DNA of 64,000 nt from Comamonadaceae bacterium PBBC1 (lineage in GTDB: Bacteria > Pseudomonadota > Gammaproteobacteria > Burkholderiales > Burkholderiaceae_C). Under the pieces are notes generated by a model. The model worked only from the letters and a program-made list of their open reading frames with translations. It was not told where the DNA came from and searched no databases. The stretch's first letter is position 1. Each line of letters opens with the position of its first letter. Made by a program: the position numbers and the translations under genes. This document shows positions 51,639-61,300 of the stretch, piece after piece. The stretch covers positions 140,706-204,705 of the forward strand of contig NKIP01000007.1 of assembly GCA_002256145.1 (NCBI GenBank), in the 5' to 3' direction.

Positions 51639-52775
51639 TCAAGCCCTTTTTTGAAGCCCGGAGGCGTTGGTCGGCTGCTGCGCATCGGCGGGGTTGTCGT
51701 GCGGCAAAAAGTCGTGCGGCTCAAAGGCCAGGCGTTCGCCATGCCCCAAGGCGACCGAAGCCTCAAAACCCGAAGGCTCAGGCAGCATGGACTGCAATAC
51801 GGTCAACACGTTTTGCAAGCGCGGATCGTGGGCTTGCGCATCATCGGTGGTGTCGTTGATGCAAAAAAACGCCAGTTCGCCAAACTCGGCCTGCAAAGCC
51901 TGCAACTGCGCGTTTTGATCGGGCTCACCCGTGGACACGTAACGGTGGCGATAAGGCCGGATACTGGCCAGGCCATGCGCCAAGGCCCAGCGCAACACAA
52001 AATCCGACACGATGGTGGGCTTGTCCCAGCTGCGAAACACGGTCGACCGCACCGCAGCAAACAACTCGGGAGCCGTCTGCTCCAGCTCCATCAAAATCGA
52101 CTTGAGCATGGGCCGGGGCGAGTGCGCAAATGTGCGAAACGTGCTTTGGTACAGCGGGTCCTGCTCGCGCAAGGCCGCTGCCCCCGAGCGGGCCTTGTCG
52201 CTGAGCCACTGAATCGACAAACGGCACGCGTTTTCAAGCGAAGTGGCGTCCATGCGCATGGCCTCATCGGTCACCAGCGGCTCATCTGACCAAGTGACCT
52301 GAAAACCCACATCCGTGAACCAATCACTCACCTGCACGGGCGCACCAAAAAATACATCGTCATTGAAGTAAAAGTACCGCTCGGACAGCCCAGGAATGTG
52401 GTGAATCCACGACTCGATGTGACCCGAGTCAAAGGTGGGCAAGGACGATTCGGGCATCAAATCTCGGTGATCCACCAGCGTCAACCGGTCTGAAGCTTGC
52501 AGCCAATCGGGGGCCTGTGCGTCGGTCACGATGTAAACATGGCCGTGATCGGGAAAAAACTTCTCCAAAGCCCGCAGGCTGTAGCGCAGCTCGTGGTTGT
52601 CGCGAAAGCGGCCCTCCACATTGCTGTAACGGGCCATGGCCGCGCTGCTGTCCGAAGGCAGCTGCTGCAAAGCCGCTTGGCGCTTGGCTCGCCAAGCCGA
52701 ATCGTTGCCATCCACCCATAAATAAACAATGTCGATGGGTGCGGCGTGGGGCATATGGGCATTGATTTTTTTCAA
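51639..52775 (-). CDS. Stealth-type sugar-phosphate transferase
   Basis: IDIVYLWVDGND (CR1-like), RFRDNHELRYSLRALEKFFPDHGHVYIVTDAQAPDWL and HIESWIHHIPGLSERYFYFNDDVFFG (CR2-like). Confidence 0.88.
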   Translation of the reverse strand: MKKINAHMPHAAPIDIVYLWVDGNDSAWRAKRQAALQQLPSDSSAAMARYSNVEGRFRDNHELRYSLRALEKFFPDHGHVYIVTDAQAPDWLQASDRLTLVDHRDLMPESSLPTFDSGHIESWIHHIPGLSERYFYFNDDVFFGAPVQVSDWFTDVGFQVTWSDEPLVTDEAMRMDATSLENACRLSIQWLSDKARSGAAALREQDPLYQSTFRTFAHSPRPMLKSILMELEQTAPELFAAVRSTVFRSWDKPTIVSDFVLRWALAHGLASIRPYRHRYVSTGEPDQNAQLQALQAEFGELAFFCINDTTDDAQAHDPRLQNVLTVLQSMLPEPSGFEASVALGHGERLAFEPHDFLPHDNPADAQQPTNASGLQKRA

Positions 52776-52829
52776 GGCAACGAGTCTAGCAGTGGTGGCT
52801 TGAACGCGTTTTCAATACCCGCCCTGAAG

Positions 52830-53057
52830 TCAGGGCCACTGCACGCCGGGATCGGACCACATCTTGTACTCCCACCTCAAACTTCCATCTGCAACATGCA
52901 CAACACCACCAACCAATTGGTTGAACGAAGCCAAGGAATCAAAGGTGGTTTCAGAGCCAAAGAGAGTGACCTCCATAAAGCCCCCAAAGTTGGTGTCAAC
53001 GAACTGAATCAAGGTAGGGGCTGTGCTCTGGTCCAACACCGCTACAAGCATCAGATC
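52830..53057 (-). pseudogene. fragment homologous to an internal module of the giant protein at 55309-63885
   Basis: DLMLVAVLDQSTAPTLIQFVDTNFGGFMEVTLFGSETTFDSLASFNQLVGG vs DLSLTAVLDQGTPPTRIQFAGTGLGGFIDVTLLGSTATFDSVTAFNLAVGG. Confidence 0.85.
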
Positions 53058-55309
53058 GATCGGTGTGAGGTGGCCATCTGGCAAAAAGCATCCACCATCG
53101 CCCGAGTGTGCGCCACAGGGTCCCAGCCAGGTAGTGCCCGCAGCCGCGCACGCAAACCACGCTTGAGCTGTAGCAAAGCAGCGCGGTCTTTCGCCATCCG
53201 CACGGCAATTTGCAAGTATTGGTCATCATCGTCGGCCACCCACTCAGGCAAACCAGCGGCTCGCATGAAGCTTGCACCCAGGCGCGAGACAAAGTGCTCA
53301 CCCTCAAGCGTGATCACCGGCACGCCCATCCACAACGCCTGGAGGCTGGTGGTGCCGCCGTTGTAGGGCACCGGGTCCAACGCGATGTCCATGTCAGCGT
53401 ACTCGGCCATCATGTCGGTCAGGCCTGTAGGGCCTCTGAACTCCACGCGCACAGGGTCCACGCCCAGCTTTTGCAGGCGCTCGCCAAACAGGCGCACCGC
53501 CCCTGCATCTGAAAAACTCGGCGCTTTGAGGAGCAACTTCGAGCCAGGCACAGCCAGCAGCACCCCTGCCCACAGCGCCAGCGTGCGCTGCGTGAGCTTG
53601 GGCACGTTGTTGAATGAACCGAAGGTCAAGGGCCGCTGGGCCAACGCGTCGTCATAGGCCGGGTACGGGTAGTCGACTTCGGGTGCATAACAAAACACCA
53701 CGCCCGGCAAGCGCCACACGCGTTCGCTGCACAGCTCATCGTCAGGCTCGGGCGTGACCACGGCGTCGCCGATCATCCAGTCCATGTTGGGAACACCGGT
53801 AGAACCCGGGTAACCCAGGTAGGTGACCTGCACGGGCGCTGCGCGCTGGGCAAACAAACGCATGCGCTGCTGGCCAGTGTGTCCCGCAAGGTCCAGCAGC
53901 ACGTCAATGGCGTCCGCATCGATGCGTTTGGCCAACTGCGCATCGTTGAGCGTAGTGACTTCCACCCAGTGTTCGGCGCGCTGGCGGGCCAGCTGCGTCT
54001 GGTCGTCGTGGCTCACACCCGTGAAATACACGAAAAGCTCGATGCGCGAGCGGTCCCATTCGCGCAGCACCGGCTGCATGAACAGGTTCACCGGGTGCTG
54101 GTGGTGAAAATCTGCCGTGACCACACCCAGTCGCAGCAGCCGTCCGGGCAGCGGTGTGCGCTTGAAACTCTCTCGTGGTCGAGCGCCCTGGCCCAACGGA
54201 GCAAACAGCTGGCGGTGCAGCTCAGCCACCTCAAAGGCCCCCAGCATGTCGCTGTAAAGCGAGCTCATCGCTGCGCTGGATGCGTAGCTGGCGTCATGCT
54301 CAGCCAGCTCGCGGTAAAGGCGCAGTGCCATCTGTGCGTCACCCTGACGCCCGGCCACCGATGCACGCATGGCTGTGGCACCGGACACTGGGCCCAGGGC
54401 CTCGGCTTGCTGCAGCACCTGCTCAGCCTCTTCCATGTGCCAGCACTCAGCGAGCATGTGTGCCAAATTCCAGCGCGCCTGCACGCTGATGGGATGCAGC
54501 GCCACGTTGCGGCGCAGCACGGCCAGGCCCTCCTGCCAGAGGTTGAAACGAAAGCACAGCGCGCCCAGGCGCGAGAGCGTAGTCTCAGCCGTGGCGGCAC
54601 TCGCCAGCGTGAGCACCTGCAGGGCTGCCTCGCGCTGGCCCAGGCGCAACAGCGCGTCACCCAAGTCCATGCGGATCTCGGCGCGCACGTTCTCACCAGC
54701 GCCCTCGCCTTCACCTTGGCGCTCGGCAGTGGCCAGCGCAGCACGCAGCGAGGGTACGGCCGCTTCTGGTGCACCGCGCTCCAGCCGGTAGCGGGCCATG
54801 AGCTGGTGCACCTCGCGCAGGCGATTGAGGGCGGTGGCATCGGCTGCACCGTCCCCGTGCGCAGCGCGCTGGGCCTGCTCGTAAGCCACCGCACCAGGCG
54901 TCAGCTGCCCCATCTGCTCCAGCACCCGGGCCATGCCCAAGTAGGCCTCGTAGCGAGCAGGGACCGCATCGATCGCACGTTGGTACGCACCCGCGGCCTG
55001 CTGGAGCTCACCCATCTGGCGACAGAGGTGCCCGGCTTCCAGCCAGGCACTGTAATGGCTGGGGTCAAGGCGCAGCACATTGGCAAAGGCCTCGCGCGCT
55101 TCCATCCAGCGCTGTAGCTTCACCAGGCACCGTGCGCGCCCCAGATGCGCTGGCACCAGCACTGGGTCGAGCGTGCAGGCTTCGACGTAGCGTCCGAGCG
55201 CCTCTTCGGTCTTATGTTCGCGCGAGGCTTGATTCCCAGCATTAAAGGCTGCGCTGCCCAGGCTGGACACAAGTTCCACTGGAGGCGGGTTCAATGGAAG
55301 ATCTCCCAT
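53051..55309 (-). CDS. TPR + SPINDLY-like O-GlcNAc transferase (GT41 family)
   Basis: N-terminal TPRs; C-terminal RLLRLGVVTADFHHQHPVN, DVLLDLAGHTGQQRMRLFAQRAAPVQVTYLGYPGSTG, DIALDPVPYNGGTTSLQALWMGVPVITLEG. Confidence 0.93.
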   Translation of the reverse strand: MGDLPLNPPPVELVSSLGSAAFNAGNQASREHKTEEALGRYVEACTLDPVLVPAHLGRARCLVKLQRWMEAREAFANVLRLDPSHYSAWLEAGHLCRQMGELQQAAGAYQRAIDAVPARYEAYLGMARVLEQMGQLTPGAVAYEQAQRAAHGDGAADATALNRLREVHQLMARYRLERGAPEAAVPSLRAALATAERQGEGEGAGENVRAEIRMDLGDALLRLGQREAALQVLTLASAATAETTLSRLGALCFRFNLWQEGLAVLRRNVALHPISVQARWNLAHMLAECWHMEEAEQVLQQAEALGPVSGATAMRASVAGRQGDAQMALRLYRELAEHDASYASSAAMSSLYSDMLGAFEVAELHRQLFAPLGQGARPRESFKRTPLPGRLLRLGVVTADFHHQHPVNLFMQPVLREWDRSRIELFVYFTGVSHDDQTQLARQRAEHWVEVTTLNDAQLAKRIDADAIDVLLDLAGHTGQQRMRLFAQRAAPVQVTYLGYPGSTGVPNMDWMIGDAVVTPEPDDELCSERVWRLPGVVFCYAPEVDYPYPAYDDALAQRPLTFGSFNNVPKLTQRTLALWAGVLLAVPGSKLLLKAPSFSDAGAVRLFGERLQKLGVDPVRVEFRGPTGLTDMMAEYADMDIALDPVPYNGGTTSLQALWMGVPVITLEGEHFVSRLGASFMRAAGLPEWVADDDDQYLQIAVRMAKDRAALLQLKRGLRARLRALPGWDPVAHTRAMVDAFCQMATSHRSI

Positions 55310-58300
55310 CACACCACCAACACGCCGTTGTTCTGCACATACAAGGTGGCCAGCGCCGTGTTGTGATTCCACAATTGATAAGTCACGCTTTCCAGGCTCA
55401 CCGCGTTGCCCTGGGTCCAGCCCGAAGTGGCCGTACCATCGGCCAGATCCACTTGGTCACCCGCATTGCCCTTGACCATGAGCTGCTGACGCCCAGTCAC
55501 TTCGAAGGTATTGGCCGAGCCCAGGTCCAGCACGTCGAACAGGTTGAGTTTGAGTGTGTTGTTGCCGCTGCCCGTGATATTGATGGTCTCGATGCTGGCG
55601 ATGCGGCTGCCGGTTTCGGGGTCTGAGGCTCCTTGGCTTGCCACTTGGGTCAGGTCAAAAGTCAATTCACTGCCTGTGAGTTCGATCGTGTCTAGGCCCG
55701 TGCCTCCGTCGATTCGCGAGAGACGGGTGGAGTTACCGCCACTGCCCATGGGGCTTTGCAGCGCAGCAATCATGTTGCTGTCAATGTTGAAGATGTCATT
55801 GCCTGCACCTCCGTAGAGCACACTGGCGGCCGTGGCCGTGAGCGTGTCATTGCCCATACCTGCAACCAGCGTTTTTGCTACGCCGCCATCGCTTTGGGCG
55901 TCATTGCCCGAAGTACCCAACCAGTCGACTAATGTCTTGTTGAACGCGCCGCTGGTGCTGCCGAAGATCACGTAGCTGCGCCCTGCATCTGCACCAGCGC
56001 TCGGATCGCTGTAAAAGGCCCCCACCATCAGATCGGCTAAGCCATCGCCATTGACATCACCGGCCGAGGAAACGCTCCAGCCACTAAGGTCATGCGCACC
56101 CTGTCCGTTAATGACGTAGCCGCCTAAGCCCGCTGCAATGACCGACAAGTTCACCGCCGCTGTGTCCATTTTGCCAAGCACCACGTAACTGCGCCCAGCA
56201 TCTGGTGCGCCAGCGATCGGATCGCTAGAACGGGCACCTACAATCAGATCAGCGAAGCCGTCACCGTTGACATCACCGGCCGAGGAGACGCTCCAGCCAC
56301 TGACGTCGTTCTCACACTGTCCGTTGACCACGAAGCCACCAGAACCCGCTGCAACGGCCGACAGATTTACCTCTGCCATTTCCGTCTTCCCAAACACCAC
56401 GTAGCTGCGTCCGGCATCTTGCCCAGCGCTCAGATCACCGCCAGGGGCACCCACGATCAAATCAGCCAGACCATCGCCATTCACATCTCCGGCCGAGGAG
56501 ACGCTGAAACCACTGATGTCATTCGTGCACTGTCCATTGATCACGAAGCCGCCTGAGCTCGCAGAGATGGCCGACAGATTTACCGCCGCCACCTCCGTTT
56601 TGCCAAACACCACGTAACTGCGACCGGCATATGAGCCAACGCTCGGACTGCTGTTATGGGCGCCCACTATCAGATCTGCCAGCCCATCGCCATTAACATC
56701 CCCGGCCGAGGAGACGCTGTAGCCACTGGCGTCAAACGCACTCTGTCCGTTAATCACGTAACCGCCTAAGCCCTCTGCAATAGCCAACAGATTCACCGAC
56801 GTCGCGTCCGTTTTACCAAACACCACATAACTGCGCCCATATGAGGGTTCACCCACGATCAAATCAGCCAGTCCGTCGCCATTGACATCACCGGCCGAGG
56901 AAACACTCCAGCCACTACGGTCATCCGCAACCTGTCCGTTGATCACGAAACCGCCTGAACCCAATGCAATGGCCAACAGGTTAACCGCCCCCTCTTCTGT
57001 TTTGCCAAACACCACGAAGCTGCGTCCCGTGATAAAACCGCTCCTATCACCCACGATCAGATCAGCAAGGCCGTCGCCGTTGACATCACCGGCCGAAGAG
57101 ACACTGGAGCCACTGTTTTGTCCAGAATAGTGTCCGCTAATTGTGAAGCCGCCTGATCCCGCGGCAATCGCCGACAGCTCGATCGCAGCGTAGGGTACTT
57201 GGGTCTCTACGAGGGAGACACCCATGCCCAAATACAACGTAGCCATGCTCGTGTTGTGGTTCCACGCAGCGTAGCTCGTGCCGTTCAGGCTGACCGTTGT
57301 GCCTAATGTCCACGCACTGCGATCAGCCAGTTCCACTTGATCGCCTGCGTTGCCCTTGACGATGAGCTGCTGCCGACCAGTCACAGCGAAGGTGTTGGCC
57401 GAGCCTAGGTCCAGCACGTCGTAAAGGTTGAGCTTGAGTGTGTTGTTGCCGCTGCCCGTGATGTCGATGGTCTCGATGCTGGCGATGCGGCTGCCGGTTT
57501 CGGGGTCGGAGGCCGCTTGGCTGGCCACCTGGGTCAGATCAAAAGTCAGCCCGCCGCCCGACAAGGTGATGGTGTCCAAGCCCGTACCACCGTCTATGCG
57601 CGAGAGACGGGTGATGTTGCCGCCGCTGCCCATGGGGCTTTGCAGCGCAGCAATCATGTTGCTGTCAATGTTGAAGATGTCATTGCCTGCACCGCCGTAG
57701 AGCACACTGGCGGCCGTGGCCGTGAGCGTGTCATTGCCCATGCCCGCAACCAGCGTCTTGGCCACGCCGCCATCACTTTGGGTGTCATTGCCCGAGGTGC
57801 CCAGCCAGTCGACTGAGGTCTGGTTGAACGCGCCGTTGGTGCTACCGAAGATCACGTAGCTACGCCCGGCATTAGCGCCAGCACTTGGATCGCTGATAAC
57901 GGCACCTACAAACAGATCAGCCAAGCCATCACCATTGACATCACCGGCCGAGGAGACGCTGTAGCCACTGGCGTCAAACGCACACTGTCCGTTGATCACA
58001 AAGCCACCTGTACCCGCGGCAATGGCCGCTAGGTTTACCTCCACCGTGTCCGTCTTACCAAACACCACGTAGCTGCGACCAGCCCCCTCTACAGCGCTCG
58101 GATTGCCGTTATAGGCTCCCACAATCAGATCGGCCAAGCCATCGCCATTAACATCACCGGCCGAGGAGACACAGGCACCACTAAAGTCACCCACACACTG
58201 TCCGTTGATCACAAAGCCGCCTGAGCCCGCTGCAATGGCCGACAGGTTCACCGCCCCCGCGTCAGTTTTACCAAACACCACGTAGCTCCGCCCCGCATCA

Positions 58301-61300
58301 GGGCCAGCGCTCGGATCGCTTTCCGAAGCACCCACTATCAGATCGGCCATGCCATCGCCATTGACATCACCTGCCGAGGAGACGCTGTTGCCACTTATGT
58401 CATTCGCACAATGTCCGTTGATCACAAAGCCGCCTGAGCCCGCTGCAATGAACGACAGGTTCACCTCCGCCGTGCCCGTCTTACCAAACACCACGTAGCT
58501 TCGTCCGGCATATATGCCAGCACTCGGATTCAGATCACTGCCCGAAGCGCCCACAATCAAGTCAGCCAGACCATCTCCATTGACATCACCGGCCGAGGAG
58601 ACGCTTTTTCCACTCAAGTCATCCGCACACTGTCCGTTGATCACAAAGCCGCCTGAGCCTGCTGCAATGGCCGACAGGTTCACCTCCCCCGCCTCCGTCT
58701 TACCAAACACCACGTAGCTACGCCCAGCACTCGAGCCTGCGCTTGGACCGCTGGAATAGGCACCCACGATCAGGTCGAACAGCCCGTCACCATTGACATC
58801 GCCGACAGAGGAGACGCTGGAACCACTGTTGTCATTCGCGCACTGGCCGTTGATCACGAAACCGCCTAAGCCCGCTGCAATGGCCGACAGGTTCACCTCA
58901 GCCGTGTCCGTTTTGCCAAATACCACGTAGCTGCGCCCTGCACCTGCGCCAGCGATCGGAGCACCGCCCGAAGCACCCACAATCAAGTCAGCCAGTCCAT
59001 CGCCATTGACATCACCGGCCAAAGAGACGCTTAGTCCACTCCAGTCAGCCGCACACTGTCCGTTGATCACGAAACCGCCTAAGCCCGCTGCAATGGCCGA
59101 CAGGTTCACCTCTGCCGTGTCCGTTTTGCCAAATACCACGTAGCTGCGCCCTGCGGATAACCCGGCGCTCGGTACGCTGAAGTATGCGCCTACGATCAGA
59201 TCGGCCAGGCCGTCGCCATTCACATCGCCAGCAAAAGAGATGCTGTAGCCACTCCAGTCACCCGCACATTGTCCGTTGATCACAAAACCCCCGACTCCAG
59301 TAGCCACGCTGGACAGATTGATCAGGGGTAAGCCTGCTGTGGTGTCGGGCGTGGTGATGCGAGGGTTGTAAACCGCAGTGCCGCCTACGGCCAAATTGAA
59401 AGCAGTTACGGAATCAAAGGTGGCTGTGGAGCCCAAGAGGGTAACGTCTATAAACCCACCAAGACCCGTTCCGGCAAACTGAATCCTGGTGGGTGGCGTG
59501 CCCTGGTCCAAGACGGCCGTTAGGCTCAAATCATTTTGGGCACTCAGGTTGTTGAACTGGTCGTCGATGTAAATCAGGTCGCCCAGTGCGAAGTTATTGG
59601 CCGCCACGTAAAAGTCACCCAACTGGATGCCGTCGTAGTCAAGGGCGCTGTTGCCTCCGCTGGCATCGTAGTCCTTGGCTACCAGCGCGTAGTTGCCACC
59701 ACTCAGATCTATAGGCGTGCCGCTTCCCGCTGAGGGTGAACCCATTCCCTCGATGTCCAGCCAGTTGTGTCCTGCCACCATCGCACCGCTGGCATCCATG
59801 GCCTGTGAGGCCACTGCGCTGGCTACAGCGCCCGTGCCCGGCGTGACTGTGCTGAAGTTCAGGCCGCTGCTGCCGTTGTAGGCCCCCGTGGCCTGCCCAG
59901 AGGTTTGCCCCACAAAGGCACCTGCGTCAATTTCGATGTGGTAGTGGCTCGAAAGGTCCAGATCAAAAGTGGGATTGAGCCTGACCTTACCGCCAACGAT
60001 GCTCACCTGCGTGCTGTCGGTGACTGCGATCAGTTGGGTGTGATTGCTGCTCTCTCCACGGAAACCCGCTCCGCCGTCGTCAACGATGCGGATGTACTTA
60101 CCCGCCTGCGCTGTGACCGACTCGCTGTAGCTCAGCACGATGGCCGAACTCACGTCGAGGTTGCTCACGTTGTCCAGGGCGCTGGCTTGCAGCATTGGGC
60201 GAAGGCCCGGTGTGGTGGTGTTGGGGTCGTAGCCGGTGACCGTCTCGATGGCCGCGTTCAGGTTGATGTTCAACGCGAGCTTGGCATTGTTGGAGAGCAC
60301 AGCGCCGTCGGCAAAGATCAGCTTGTCGTTGAGCGCACCGTTGCCGCCAATCACCTTGACGCTTTCGGTATGGCCGTTGACGAGGCGGCTGAATGTCAGG
60401 ACGCTGCCTGCCACGCTTTTGCTGTAGTCGCCCCAGTTTCCACGCAGGTAAATCAAGTCGCTGCTGGCACCTAGCAAGGTGGCGTCCACGGTGCTGCCAT
60501 CACCCACGTACACCGTGTCCACCCCGACACTGCCCACGGTAATAAGCTGCATGCCTTGCCCGACAGAAGCAAAGTTCTCGCCGTTGCTGTCTAAGGCAAA
60601 CGCTTTGATCGTGGCGCTCAGGGTGCTGCCCGGCGCAGCGGCCCCGAGCGGCTGCAGCGAGGTCTCGCTGCCAAGAACAGGCAATGGCGTGCCGCTCTTG
60701 AGCAGGTTAAACAAGTCCCAAGTGCTGACACTGCCGTCAGCAAACACCAGAATATCGCTGCCGACCAGGCTAACGCCTCTGCCCACCCTAACCAGTTCAT
60801 AGCTGGCACCGCTGCCGCGGTACAGCGTCATCACAGTGCCCGTGAGTGAGACGCCATAGTCGCCGTAAGCGCCGTCAAGGTAGACCTTGTCGGCGCTGGC
60901 TCCGCTGGCGGTAAAGTCGATGGCCGAACCCGCACGAACGTGGATGCTGTCCACCCCTGTGGTACCCGCTTGGCTGATGTACTGGCCTTGCAGACTCAGC
61001 GGGCTGGCCTTGAGCTGGTAGTCCACATGGTTGGCACCCGCTCCGGGAAGCACGAAGTATTTGGACGTCAGCGTGGGGATGTCGACTGTGGCGTTGATGT
61101 TGACAGCCAACATCTGGCTGGTCACCGCCAGCCCGTCACTGACCGTCACAGTGAAGCTCTCGCTGGCGTTGCTGTCCAGCGCCTGCATGGCCGCATCGTC
61201 GGGCGCATAAGTCCAGTCACCCGTGTCCTTGTCCACCATCAAGGTGCCGTAGAGACCAACCAGGCTGACGGCACTGCCTGCGTCCACACCGCCTTCGATC

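Noticed and set aside
55900-59400. Possible CRISPR-like regularly repeated DNA
   Set aside because: Repeats are about 200 bp, in frame and encode FG-GAP units; no short direct repeats with unique spacers and no cas genes.
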